Shown here one piece after another: positions 32,621 to 43,346 of a DNA stretch of 64,000 bases; positions within the stretch are counted from its first letter, which is position 1, and each line of letters begins with the position of its first letter. A program made the translations under genes and the position numbers. Source of the stretch: Dyella ginsengisoli LA-4 (lineage in GTDB: Bacteria; Pseudomonadota; Gammaproteobacteria; Xanthomonadales; Rhodanobacteraceae); contig NZ_AMSF01000058.1 of assembly GCF_000334915.1 (NCBI RefSeq), forward strand, positions 62,001-126,000, in the 5' to 3' direction. The notes under the pieces are model-generated. The model saw only the letters and a list, made by a program, of their open reading frames with translations. It ran no database searches and was not told the DNA's origin.

Positions 32621-33486
32621 GTTGCCCCATCGCCTGCCGCCCTGTTGACGTAAAAGCGTTCGAGGGCACTGACGATTTCCTCCGCATCGTCTACGCAGGT
32701 GAACAAGTCGAGATCGGATGAAGAGACATAGCCTTCGTCGAGCAGAAGATCGAAATCAACTACGCGACGCCAGAATGCACGGCCGACCAGCACCACCGGA
32801 ACACGCTGCATCTTTCTGGTCTGGATCAAGGTGAGCACCTCGAACAGCTCATCGAGCGTTCCATAGCCACCGGGGAAGGCCACCAAGCCCTTGGCGTGTA
32901 ACAAGAAGTGCATCTTGCGCAGCGCGAAATAGTGGAATCGGAACGCCAAATCCGGGCACATGTAGGGGTTGGGTGCCTGTTCGTGGGGCAGCGTGATGTT
33001 GAGGCCAATCGAACGTGCGCCGACCTCGAAAGCACCGCGGTTGGCGGCCTCCATGATGCCGGGCCCACCCCCGGTGACGACGACGAAATCACGGCGATTT
33101 TGCTGCTGGAAACGCGCCGAAATAAGGCCCGAGAAACGCCTCGCTTGCTCGTAGTGACGTGCCTGTTCGACCCGGCGATTGGCCCGCGCAAGCTCTTGCC
33201 GCAGCCCGACATCCTCCGGAGTGACGCGCGCCTGACGCTCCAGAACGCCAAGACGGGCTTCTGCCGTCTCGGCATCGCTCACGCGTGCGCTGCCGAAGAC
33301 CACTACCGTCGAGCGAATGCCTTGCTCGTGCAGGATGCGCTCGGGCTTGAGCAGTTCGAGCTGTAGTCGCAGCGGCCGCAGTTCGTCCTGGCCAAGCAGC
33401 TCGATGTCTTCGTACGCAAGCCGGTACGTTGGCGACTCGCGGATGGCGCGCAGGCGTTCATCGAGATCTTCTGCGGGCTTCATCAC
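32617..33486 (-). CDS. TIGR00730/LOG-family Rossmann-fold protein
   Basis: 289-residue protein of the LOG (lysine decarboxylase-like) superfamily. The motifs VVTGGGPGIMEAANRG and FPGGYGTLDELFEVL are both present; these bind nucleotide and form the active site of cytokinin-riboside 5'-monophosphate phosphoribohydrolases and related nucleotide hydrolases. An extra N-terminal region of about 90 residues sets it apart from short plant-type LOG. The bacterial substrate is unknown. It overlaps the genes on both sides by 4 bases, so it is co-expressed with the MBL protein and LpxR. Confidence 0.9.
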   Translation of the reverse strand: MMKPAEDLDERLRAIRESPTYRLAYEDIELLGQDELRPLRLQLELLKPERILHEQGIRSTVVVFGSARVSDAETAEARLGVLERQARVTPEDVGLRQELARANRRVEQARHYEQARRFSGLISARFQQQNRRDFVVVTGGGPGIMEAANRGAFEVGARSIGLNITLPHEQAPNPYMCPDLAFRFHYFALRKMHFLLHAKGLVAFPGGYGTLDELFEVLTLIQTRKMQRVPVVLVGRAFWRRVVDFDLLLDEGYVSSSDLDLFTCVDDAEEIVSALERFYVNRAAGDGAT

Positions 33487-34892
33487 TCGTGCGCCAGAAA
33501 GTCCGGCCAGCGCAGCGCATGGCCATACTCGGGCACCGTGACCTGCCAGCCGAGTTGCTGCTGCAAGAGGTCAGCGAAGGTTTGCGCGGCCGACGATTCC
33601 CCATGCACCACGAAGGTTTGCGCCGGTGCTTGAATGAAAGCACGGGCCCAATCCAGCAGCGCCTTCTGGTCGGCATGCGCCGAGAGGCCGTCCACGCTGT
33701 GGATCGCCGCACGTACCGGGATGTCCTCGCCGAAGATGCGTACACGTTCGGCCCCCTCGATCAGGCGCCGGCCAAGCGTCCCCTGCGCCTGGAAACCGGG
33801 AAACAAGATGCTGCATTCGCGGCGTGGCAAGTTGTGGCGCAGGTGGTGCCGGATACGTCCCGCGTCGCACATGCCGCTGGCAGAAATAATGATGGCCCCG
33901 GAGCGAATCCGGTTCAGCGCCATGGACTCCTCAGCGCTCGCTGTGAAATCCAGGTACGGGAGGTTCTCGCCGCGCGCGTGCCATCCGGCCAACCGCTTCG
34001 CCTGTTCGTCGAACAATTCGAGATGTTCACGCGTGATGCGTGTGGCCTCGGTGGCCATCGGCGAATCGACAAACACCATTGGACGCTGCAGACGCCCTTC
34101 GCAGGTGAGACGATGTAGGTGGTAGAGCACCTCCTGGGTTCGGCCGACCGCAAAGGCCGGCACGATGACGTTGCCGCCGCGCTCGAACAGGGTTTTCTCG
34201 ACGATGCCGATCATGTCCGCTTCGGTCGCCGAGAAATCCTTGTGCCGGCGGTCACCGTAGGTGGACTCGATGACGAGGATGTCGGCTTCCTCAATGGGTG
34301 TCGGGTCGCGCAGGATGGGGCGTCCCGGCTGGCCCAGATCGCCGCTGAACACGATCTTCGTGGGGTAACCGTACTCGGTAATCCACACTTCCACGATGGC
34401 CGAACCAAGGATGTGTCCGGCATCACGAAAGCGGGCGCGCACCCCGACGCGGGGTGCGAACTCCCGGTCGTATTCGATACCTCGTACCTGCTGCAGGCAT
34501 TCGTGTGCATCCTGCAGGGTATACAGGGGTGGCGGCACGGTCTTTTCTTTGAGCCGCTTGGCAACCCGCTTGGCATCGCTTTCCTGGATGTGAGCGCTAT
34601 CGGGCAGCATCACCCCGAGCAGATCAACCGTCGCTGGCGTGGCGTAGATGGACCCCTTGAACCCGGCGCGCGTGAGTTTGGGCAATAGCCCGCTGTGGTC
34701 GATGTGGGCGTGGGTCAGCAGGACGAAGTCAATGGACGCCGGGTCGAACGCGAACGGCTCGTGGTTGCGTGCTGCTGCTATACGCCCACCTTGAACCATG
34801 CCGCAATCGACCAGGAAGCGGACATTAGCCGCTTCGACCAGGAAGCACGATCCGGTGACTTCTCGGGCTGCGCCCAAAAAACTGAGTTTCAT
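33483..34892 (-). CDS. MBL-fold beta-CASP RNA/DNA-processing-like hydrolase
   Basis: 469-residue metallo-beta-lactamase protein with the beta-CASP arrangement. The zinc motif HAHIDH is at 61-66, with downstream metal ligands in the FRDAGHILGSAIVE and ADQKALL regions. The C-terminal part carries the RNA-specificity type segment (SASGMCDAGRIRHHLRHNL). This family includes RNase J and CPSF-like nucleases; the bacterial short members are poorly characterised. The start at 34892 (MKLSFLGAAREVTGS) has Ser-Phe-Leu-Gly right at the beta strand that opens the fold. It lies 7 bases after the DUF2892 gene. Confidence 0.92.
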   Translation of the reverse strand: MKLSFLGAAREVTGSCFLVEAANVRFLVDCGMVQGGRIAAARNHEPFAFDPASIDFVLLTHAHIDHSGLLPKLTRAGFKGSIYATPATVDLLGVMLPDSAHIQESDAKRVAKRLKEKTVPPPLYTLQDAHECLQQVRGIEYDREFAPRVGVRARFRDAGHILGSAIVEVWITEYGYPTKIVFSGDLGQPGRPILRDPTPIEEADILVIESTYGDRRHKDFSATEADMIGIVEKTLFERGGNVIVPAFAVGRTQEVLYHLHRLTCEGRLQRPMVFVDSPMATEATRITREHLELFDEQAKRLAGWHARGENLPYLDFTASAEESMALNRIRSGAIIISASGMCDAGRIRHHLRHNLPRRECSILFPGFQAQGTLGRRLIEGAERVRIFGEDIPVRAAIHSVDGLSAHADQKALLDWARAFIQAPAQTFVVHGESSAAQTFADLLQQQLGWQVTVPEYGHALRWPDFLAHE

Positions 34893-34899
34893 AGGGCGT

Positions 34900-35103
34900 T
34901 CACTCGGGTTTTCGCATCGGGCAAGTGCTGAGGCCGAGCAGGCGATAGCCAGGACAGCGGCCTGCCAGGCCGGTGAGGAGTGGCATGATTCCAATGAGTC
35001 CCAGCCAACGCCAAGATGAGTCCAGCCACAATGGGAGACTGAGCAAAATCAGTCCGATGACGATGCGCACAATGCGGTCGAGATTTCCAACGTTGATTTG
35101 CAT
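34900..35103 (-). CDS. DUF2892 (YgaP-like) small membrane protein
   Basis: 67-residue protein with two transmembrane segments: MQINVGNLDRIVRIVIGLILLSLPLWLD and WLGLIGIMPLLTGLAGRCPGYRLLGL. The segment TGLAGRCPGYRLLGLSTC is the signature of DUF2892, the membrane part of the rhodanese YgaP; Cys residues C50 and C61 are conserved in the family. It has no rhodanese domain here. A ribosome site AAGGAG precedes it. Located between the efflux genes and the MBL gene, in the same direction. Confidence 0.9.
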   Translation of the reverse strand: MQINVGNLDRIVRIVIGLILLSLPLWLDSSWRWLGLIGIMPLLTGLAGRCPGYRLLGLSTCPMRKPE

Positions 35104-35123
35104 GACGGTCTCCTTTTGTTGAG

Positions 35124-36662
35124 TCAGCGGCTTGAAAACGCGACGGGGGCGGCAGCGCCCCGCAGCGGATGGGTTGCGGTCGATGCCGTCGTGGATACGT
35201 CCCAGCCACCACCAAGGGCCTTGTACAGCGCCACCAGTTGCACGGCGGCGTTGGTATGCGCGCGTGCGGCTGCGGTTTCGGCCTCGTGCAGACTGCGCTG
35301 GGCAGCCAGCAGTTCGACCAGCGCAATGTCGCCCGCCGCGTAGCGCGCCTTGGCGTGGCCGTAGCTGGTGCGCGCGGCATCCAGTGCCATACCGCGGCGC
35401 TCCAGTGTGTCCAGCCCGCCGTGGTAGTCGCCAAGCGCGCGCTCGGCATCGCCCAGCGCCGCCAGCACGGCCTGCTCATAGGCCAGCGCGGCCTGTCGCT
35501 CGGCCGCCTCGCGTGCCCGAATTTCGGCTCGCACACGGCCACCGTCGAACAGGCGCCAGGAAATCAGCGGCAGGATGGAAAAACGCGAGCTGGATGCATC
35601 GAACCAATCGCCCGTACTGAGCGCTTGGAACCCGCCGCCGACACCGATGGAGAGTTTGGGGAACAACTCGGCCGTGGCCACGCCGATGTCGGCGGAACTC
35701 GCTGCCAGGCGACGTTCCGCAGCCAGCACGTCCGGGCGCCGGCGCAGCATCTCTGCGCGCTCGCCCACCGGCAGCGCCCGCAGCGTGCTCGGCGTCAAGG
35801 GGCCATCCAGCAGTGCCAGCTCCCGCTCCGGCGGCGCGCCCAGCAGCACGCCCAGGCTGAGTATCGCGGCGCGCTGACGCGCCTGGATATCCGGGATGAG
35901 CGCGTTGACTGCTGTCCATTGGGCGTACGCCGCCTCCACGTCGGCGGCCGACGCGTCGCCCAGCGCATGCCGCAGGCGCACCAATTCCAAGGTCTGCTGC
36001 AGCGTATCCAGTGTGGCCTGTTGTGCGTGCAACTCGTAGCGGGCGCCGACGGCGGTGAACCAGGTGCGCGCGACCTCGGCCACGATGCGCATGCGTACGC
36101 CCTGCGCCTCGGCTTCGGTCGCCTGCAGGCGGGCGCTGGCGCCTTCCAGCGCCCGCCGCTTGGCCCCGAACAAGTCGGCCTCCCAGGCCGCGTCGAAGCC
36201 CGCGTCGTAGATGGTCTGCGTTGCGTCAAGGCCGGGGATCGAACCTACGGGCAGGGGTCCGTTCTCGCTTTGACGGCGCCGGTTGACGCTCGCGCCAGCG
36301 GCGGCGGTGGGCAATGCCTCGCCGGCCACACGATCGCGCAGGGCGCGTGCCTCATCGATGCGTGCCGCAGCCTGGCGCAGATCCAGGTTCTGTGCCAGCG
36401 CCGTGGCCATCAGGCGATCGAGGATGGGATCGTCCAGTGCAGACCACCATTGGCTCAAGTCTGCGGACTGGGATTCGCTTGCCAACGGCAAGCTCCAGCC
36501 GCTGCCGACGTCGACCGGCGGCGGCTCGCGGTAGTCGGGGCCCACGCTTGCGCAGGCAGTCAGCAGCACGCAGGACAGGGCCAGCGCGAGCGGACGCGCG
36601 CGCCCAGGGGTCAGGCCGGTGACGGTTGCGCGAAGAAAGGGAGTGCGGGGCTTGGATTTCAT
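35124..36662 (-). CDS. NodT-family outer-membrane efflux lipoprotein
   Basis: 512-residue TolC-like outer-membrane factor. A lipoprotein signal with LLTAC precedes the start of the mature chain (Cys about 34). The conserved WWSALDDPILDRLMATAL and the two repeated helical halves (YEAQWEADLFGAKRRALEGA..., SWRLFDGGRVRAEIRAREA) are typical of NodT/OprM-type channels. It forms the outer-membrane exit for the ABC transporter genes directly upstream. The start at 36662 overlaps the permease gene by 4 bases; a longer start would enter that gene. Confidence 0.94.
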   Translation of the reverse strand: MKSKPRTPFLRATVTGLTPGRARPLALALSCVLLTACASVGPDYREPPPVDVGSGWSLPLASESQSADLSQWWSALDDPILDRLMATALAQNLDLRQAAARIDEARALRDRVAGEALPTAAAGASVNRRRQSENGPLPVGSIPGLDATQTIYDAGFDAAWEADLFGAKRRALEGASARLQATEAEAQGVRMRIVAEVARTWFTAVGARYELHAQQATLDTLQQTLELVRLRHALGDASAADVEAAYAQWTAVNALIPDIQARQRAAILSLGVLLGAPPERELALLDGPLTPSTLRALPVGERAEMLRRRPDVLAAERRLAASSADIGVATAELFPKLSIGVGGGFQALSTGDWFDASSSRFSILPLISWRLFDGGRVRAEIRAREAAERQAALAYEQAVLAALGDAERALGDYHGGLDTLERRGMALDAARTSYGHAKARYAAGDIALVELLAAQRSLHEAETAAARAHTNAAVQLVALYKALGGGWDVSTTASTATHPLRGAAAPVAFSSR

Positions 36663-37777
36663 TGCAGGCGTCCTCGGACGAATACGGTGGCCATCGTCAG
36701 CGTGGCCAGGGCGATGACCGCCAGCGGCCACAGGCTGGCGAGAATGTCACCGGGCGGCATGGCCTTGAGAAAGCTGCCTTCGACGATGATGAGGAAGTGG
36801 GTCAGCGGAATGGCCTGAGCCAGCCATTGCATCATGAGCGGCATGTTTTCCACAGGCGTCGCAAAGCCTGACATCAGCACCGCCGGCACGCCGACGGCGA
36901 ACGCCCCCAGGATGGCCTGCTGCTGCGTCATGCTGACCGCGGAAATCATCAGACCGATGCCGACCACCGAGGCGATGAACAGCACCAGGCTGGCAAGCAG
37001 GAGTGCAAACGAGCCCGTAAACGGGATGCCGAACAGGAAGACGCCCGCGCTGATCATGAACAGGCCCAGCGCGGTGCCAATTGCGAGTGCCGGCAGTGAT
37101 TTGGAAATGATGATCTCGGGCGTCGAGGTGGGCGACACCAACAACTGGTCGAAGGTCCCGAGTTCACGTTCGCGCGCGATCGACAGCGAGGTGATGAGCA
37201 GCGCGCTGAACAGCGCCAGGATGCCCGTCAGGCCGGGCACGATGAACCAGCGGTAGACCAGATTCGGGTTGAACCAGTGGCGCACGACGACCGGCGTTGG
37301 CGCTTGCGCGTCGGGCACGACCTCGGCGCCGACATCGGCGGCGATGGTGGACAGATAGGCCACGGTGATCTGCCCAGAGTTGCTGCGCCGGCCATCGACC
37401 AGTACCTGCGCGCGGCCACTTTCGCCGGCGGCGATGGAGCGCGAAAAATCCACCGGGATGGCGAGCGCGGCGATCACCTCGCCACGGTCGATCAGCTCGT
37501 GCAGCTGCTGCTGGCTGTCGACATGCCGGACGTGGGTGATGAAGCGGGCGCTGTCCAGGCGCTGTACCAACTCGTGCGACCACCGCCCCGCATCCTGATC
37601 GTAGACGGCGATATCGACGTTGCGCACTTCCAGCGTCGCGGCAAAGGCAAACACCAGCAACTGCAGGATCGGCGGCACGAACACCACCATGCGGCTGCGC
37701 GGGTCGCGCAGGACGCTGAGTACTTCCTTGATGAACTGGGCGCGCAGGCGGGTGAACGAGAATGCGGAAGTCAACAT
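36659..37777 (-). CDS. ABC-2 type permease (YbhR-like)
   Basis: 372-residue inner-membrane permease. A first transmembrane helix (MVVFVPPILQLLVFAFAATLEVRNVDIAVYDQD) is followed by a large periplasmic domain and then five membrane segments in the C-terminal half (GLTGILALFSALLITSLSIARERELGTFDQLLVSP...). The cytosolic ERELGTFDQLLVSP matches the coupling motif of ABC-2 exporters. With the partner permease at 37782, the double ATPase and HlyD subunit it makes a YbhGFSR-like drug or metabolite exporter. Confidence 0.93.
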   Translation of the reverse strand: MLTSAFSFTRLRAQFIKEVLSVLRDPRSRMVVFVPPILQLLVFAFAATLEVRNVDIAVYDQDAGRWSHELVQRLDSARFITHVRHVDSQQQLHELIDRGEVIAALAIPVDFSRSIAAGESGRAQVLVDGRRSNSGQITVAYLSTIAADVGAEVVPDAQAPTPVVVRHWFNPNLVYRWFIVPGLTGILALFSALLITSLSIARERELGTFDQLLVSPTSTPEIIISKSLPALAIGTALGLFMISAGVFLFGIPFTGSFALLLASLVLFIASVVGIGLMISAVSMTQQQAILGAFAVGVPAVLMSGFATPVENMPLMMQWLAQAIPLTHFLIIVEGSFLKAMPPGDILASLWPLAVIALATLTMATVFVRGRLQ

Positions 37778-37781
37778 CGCG

Positions 37782-38947
37782 TCACTCCAGGTTCTTGCGC
37801 GTGGCGCGCTTGGCGATCACGAAGAACAGCACCCCGATCGCCGCCATGGCCGCCAGGTTGGGCAGGAACACGGCCCAGATGTCGCCGGCCAGGAACACCG
37901 TCTTCAGCGAATCGACGAAGTAACGCGCCGGAACCAGCCGGGTGATGGCGCGGATCGGTGCCGGCATGGCGTCGATCTCATAAAGAAACCCCGACAACAT
38001 GAAAGCTGGCAGGAAGCCCGTGAACAGCGCGATCTGCGCGGCCAGGAACTGGTTGCGTGCCAATGAGGAAATCAGCAGACCCTGACCCAGCGCCGGCACC
38101 ATGAACACCGCCGACAAGAGCAACAGGGACAGCAAAGAGCCGCGCATCGGGACGCCGAACACGAACACCGCTAGCGCCGCTGCGCCCAGCGTGGACAGCA
38201 TGCCGAGCACGAAGTAGGGCAGCAGTTTGCCGATCAGGATCTCGGCCACCGAGGCCGGCGTGGACAGCACTGCCTCCATGGTGCCGCGCTCCCATTCACG
38301 CGCCACCACCAGTGCAGTCAGCATGGTGCCGATGATGGTCATGACGATGGCGATGGCGCCGGGAATCAGTGCGCGTCGGCTTTCCAGCTCGGGGTTGAAC
38401 CAGTAGCGCGGCTCCAGCATGATGGACTGCGCTGGTGCTCCGACGTCCAGTCCGGCACGCCAGGACTGGACCACGCCACGGGCGTAGTTCTCGACGTAGT
38501 TGGCGGTATTGGGGTAGGAGCCATCGGTGACGATCTGCACCAGCGGCTCGCTGCCACGGAGGGCCAGACGCTGCTCGAAATCTTGCGGGATCACCACGTA
38601 GCCGCGCAGGTCGCCTGAGACCAGTTGGTCGGCCACTTCGCGTCGGTCATGAGCGAAGTGCGTATCCAGGAAGCGGGTGCCCGAAAACGCTGCGGCCAGC
38701 GACTGTGCCGATGCGCCGGGTGACTCCAGGACCACGCCGACACGGACATCCTTCGCATCCAGCGACACCGCATAGGCGAACAGCAGCAGCAACACCACCG
38801 GCAGCACGAACGCGATCAGCAGCGTCGATGGGTCGCGCAGCGCCTGGTAGCTTTCCTTGGTCACCAGAGCGATCAAGCGCCGCAGATCAAAACGGCGCAA
38901 GTCGGTCTGCAGGGGGCCACTCCCGTCTTTGTGCATTGTGGCGCCGT

Positions 38948-38951
<4 letters not shown>
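37782..38951 (-). CDS. ABC-2 type permease (YbhS-like)
   Basis: 389-residue permease with an N-terminal membrane helix (LRDPSTLLIAFVLPVVLLLLFAYAVSLDAKDVRVGVVLES), a periplasmic domain, and a C-terminal membrane bundle. The motif WERGTMEAVLSTPASVAEILIGKLLPYFVLG matches the coupling region of ABC-2 exporters. It overlaps the ATPase gene by 4 bases and is followed 4 bases later by the second permease gene, so the two permeases form a heterodimer. Substrate unknown. Confidence 0.93.
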
Positions 38952-40720
<1,769 letters not shown>

Positions 40721-40721
40721 T

Positions 40722-41762
40722 TCAACGCTCCCCCGCCGGGATACGGGTGCCGGCTTTCGCATCGACCTCGATCGTCACCGGCATGCCCTGGCGCAAGGCA
40801 CTGTCGCTGTCGGCTTCGTCGATGACGATGCGCAGGCGGTAGACCAGATCCGTGCGCAAATCCGTCGTCTCCACCGTCTTGGGGGTGAACTCGGCGCGCG
40901 GCGAGATGAAGCCGATCTGGCCGCGATAGACCTTCTCTGATGAATCGCTTTTGACGCGCACCACAGTACCGGGCGCGATGCGCCCCAAGTCCGACTCGCC
41001 CACGTAGGCGCGCACGTAAACCGGCTTGTCCAGGCTCAGGCTGTAGACCGCGCTCTGGCTTGCGACCATGCTGCCGGGCTCCCGCACTCGTGCGATGACG
41101 GTGCCGCTACTGGGCGCCATCAACTCGGTGTCCGCCAAGGCTGTCGTGGCTTGCGCTGCGGCGGCCTGTGCGGCCGCAAGGCGAGCTTCTGCCGCGGCGA
41201 TGTCTTCCTTGCGAAAACCTTCGGATGCTTGCGATAGGGCCGCCTTGGCCGCTTCGACGCCAGCGGTTGCCTGGTCGCGCGCCGTGCGGGCGGCATCGAC
41301 CGTGCGCTGGCTGCTGGCGCCCGATGCCAGCAGGCCACTCTGGCGCTGGAAATTGCGCTCGGTCTCGGTGGCGAGCGCCTGGGCCTGCCTGAGGGCTTCG
41401 CGCGCCTGGGTGATTTCCTGCGGTCGCAGGCCGCGGCGCAGCTTGGCCAGTTCCGCCTGCGCCACCTGCACCTGGGCCTGTGCTGCCGCAAGTGCTTCCC
41501 GATAGGGTTGCGCGTCAAGCGCCGCCAGGCGCGCGCCCGCGCTGACGGCATCGCCCTCATCGAAAGCCATTTGCATCACGCGCCCGGGCTGACGGAAGGC
41601 CAGTTGCACCTCGCGGATGTCGACGTTGCCGTAGAGGCGCAATGCATCTTGTTGTCCATGGTCGCGCGACAGCCAGAACGCCAGTGCGCCGCCAAGAGCG
41701 AGCACGACGACGGCGATCACGACCCAACGGGTTTTCTTGAAGAGGAGGTTTGGAGTTTTCAT
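40722..41762 (-). CDS. HlyD-family periplasmic adaptor (YbhG-like)
   Basis: 346-residue membrane-fusion protein. One N-terminal transmembrane helix (VVIAVVVLALGGALAFWL), then the lipoyl-type halves flanking a long coiled-coil hairpin (about 75-205, rich in Ala/Gln/Glu), and a beta-barrel domain (PVYVRAYVGESDLGRIAPGTVVRVKSD). It links the ABC permeases to the NodT outer-membrane channel. Its stop overlaps the ATPase start region. It is followed in reverse by a small membrane-protein gene and the TetR gene, which precede it on the minus strand. Confidence 0.93.
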   Translation of the reverse strand: MKTPNLLFKKTRWVVIAVVVLALGGALAFWLSRDHGQQDALRLYGNVDIREVQLAFRQPGRVMQMAFDEGDAVSAGARLAALDAQPYREALAAAQAQVQVAQAELAKLRRGLRPQEITQAREALRQAQALATETERNFQRQSGLLASGASSQRTVDAARTARDQATAGVEAAKAALSQASEGFRKEDIAAAEARLAAAQAAAAQATTALADTELMAPSSGTVIARVREPGSMVASQSAVYSLSLDKPVYVRAYVGESDLGRIAPGTVVRVKSDSSEKVYRGQIGFISPRAEFTPKTVETTDLRTDLVYRLRIVIDEADSDSALRQGMPVTIEVDAKAGTRIPAGER

Positions 41763-41789
41763 CGATGGGTTTCCGCTGGATAAAGGTGC

Positions 41790-42215
41790 TCAGTGCTCGC
41801 GTGCGACCGGCGCATTCGCCGCTGACCGGCGCCAGGCGATGGCCGCTATGCCAGCCCACACCAACGTGCGCAGCGTCATGGCGACCACCGTGCGTCGCTC
41901 CCAGGCGCCACCCAGAGCCACATGCACTCCGAAAGCGAGGAACACGAGTGCGGTCGCCACCGTGATGACAATCGCCAACCACGCGGCCCAGCGCCGGCGC
42001 ATCCACAAGCCGACGCCGGCGACGATGTAGGCGAACCCGGCCAGAAAATTGAACCAGAGCACGAAGGGCACATAGTGGCCGGCGGCTTGGCGCGCCGCGC
42101 CGTCGACAAACAGAACGGCGCCGCCCTCCCGAAGAGTGAGCAGGCCGAAGCCGATCGCGAGCAGGGAGATCAGCCAGTGCCAGATGCTGCGTTGTGGATG
42201 AGTGGTCATCTTCAT
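41790..42215 (-). CDS. Small integral membrane protein, unknown
   Basis: 141-residue protein with four predicted transmembrane helices (about residues 10-28, 45-65, 72-98, 108-130), short loops with RRRW and WRR basic turns. No conserved catalytic residues are visible. It is the first structural gene after tetR in the leftward unit and lies 27 bases before hlyD, so it is probably co-expressed with the efflux pump. The start at 42215 (MKMTTH) is taken over MTTH six bases later; either is possible. Confidence 0.75.
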   Translation of the reverse strand: MKMTTHPQRSIWHWLISLLAIGFGLLTLREGGAVLFVDGAARQAAGHYVPFVLWFNFLAGFAYIVAGVGLWMRRRWAAWLAIVITVATALVFLAFGVHVALGGAWERRTVVAMTLRTLVWAGIAAIAWRRSAANAPVAREH

Positions 42216-42402
42216 GGCCTTTACTTGATCGCGGAAACTCCCAAGCCTTCGCCGTCGTCGCGGTGTGCGTGTGCGTTCCGCTGGGCGGTCGGGCTGAGTG
42301 TTGAATGACGCGGATTCGCGCTGGAGGCGCAACGCGATCGCATGACCGTGGTGTGCCTCTCGGCCGACCGGGCAACTGCGTGGCGGCAGGATGGAAGGCG
42401 TT

Positions 42403-43011
42403 TCATCGGGTGTGCGTGATGCCACGGAGATAGATGGCAAACACGGCTGGCGCATCACGACGGATGCGACTGACCTTGCCGGCCAACAGCGACTGCATGA
42501 CCAGTCCCTGGATCGTGCCGATGAACAACACGGCGGCGGCATCTACGTCCAGATCCGCATCCAGGTCGCCTTGGGCCTTGCCTGCCTCCATCAGGCGGCG
42601 CAGGCGCTGTTCGTATTGACGGAGCAAGGTCTGCACCATCCGCTTGGCGAGCGTCTCGCCAGAGCGTTGCAGTTCTCCGAACAGCATGCGCGGCACGCCG
42701 GGATGCTTGGCCACGAAGTCGATGTGCGTCATGAACATGGCTTCGAGTGCCGCGGCAGGAGACGCGGCGCCCTCGGCCGCCTTGTCCACGCGCACCAGCA
42801 GACGCTCACCGACCCAGGTCATCGTTGCCTCCAGGATCGCGTCCTTGGTGGGGAAGTGGCGAAACAGCGCGCCCTGCGTCAAACCCATTCGATCGGCGAT
42901 GGCCGTGGTCGTGATTTCGGCCGGGTTTTGCTCCGCGGCCAAGTCCACCACCGCTTGCACTGTGGCAGCACGCCGCTCTTCAGCGGACAGATGTTGAGGA
43001 CGTTCGCTCAC
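42403..43011 (-). CDS. TetR-family repressor of the efflux/PHA gene pair
   Basis: 202-residue TetR-type regulator. The N-terminal helix-turn-helix is ITTTAIADRMGLTQGALFRHFPTKDAILEA; the C-terminal ligand-binding domain (about 60-202) is helical, and the subgroup resembles the YbiH/CecR-type regulators that sit beside YbhGFSR pumps. Two near-identical TAAGTNACTTA operators lie in its own promoter region and in front of the PHA synthase gene. It probably represses both units until a ligand binds. Ligand unknown. In ICEclc the TetR-type MfsR holds a comparable position near the right end. Confidence 0.93.
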   Translation of the reverse strand: MSERPQHLSAEERRAATVQAVVDLAAEQNPAEITTTAIADRMGLTQGALFRHFPTKDAILEATMTWVGERLLVRVDKAAEGAASPAAALEAMFMTHIDFVAKHPGVPRMLFGELQRSGETLAKRMVQTLLRQYEQRLRRLMEAGKAQGDLDADLDVDAAAVLFIGTIQGLVMQSLLAGKVSRIRRDAPAVFAIYLRGITHTR

Positions 43012-43028
43012 CGATCAGACTCCATAAA

Positions 43029-43047
43029 GTAAGTGACTTATTACTAT
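43029..43047. promoter_or_regulatory. TetR-type operator 1 (tetR side)
   Basis: GTAAGTGACTTATTACTAT, with the perfect dyad TAAGT-G-ACTTA, 18-36 bases before the tetR ATG. The copy at 43310-43328 is 18 of 19 identical in inverted orientation. The AT-rich element stands out from a GC-rich surrounding. Confidence 0.85.
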
Positions 43048-43309
43048 CCTAACATGCAAAACATCCGCGTCGCAAGATCGGGAATACGGTTCATCGCATG
43101 GGAAAGGATGGTTCCTGCCCCATCCATGGATCGTGGCCAAGTGAGCTGACGAGACCCAGGAAGCGAACACACTCCTCTGGCACATCATGAGTAATCGGTC
43201 GGCAGGTCGGCCACCCCAGTCAGAGCAAGAGAAGCGGTTTCGTTCGAGCGAAGGCGGAAATCCCCCGGGCGTTCTTCAAGGCTTTGCATCTTTTCCCGTA
43301 GGCATTATG

Positions 43310-43328
43310 ATAGTAATAAGTTACTTAC
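43310..43328. promoter_or_regulatory. TetR-type operator 2 (PHA side)
   Basis: ATAGTAATAAGTTACTTAC, containing TAAGT-T-ACTTA, ends 18 bases before the PHA synthase ATG. It mirrors operator 1 with one mismatch. It overlaps the likely start of the PHA transcript or the -10 region, as expected for repression. Confidence 0.85.
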
Positions 43329-43346
43329 AACATCGGAAGACCAGAG

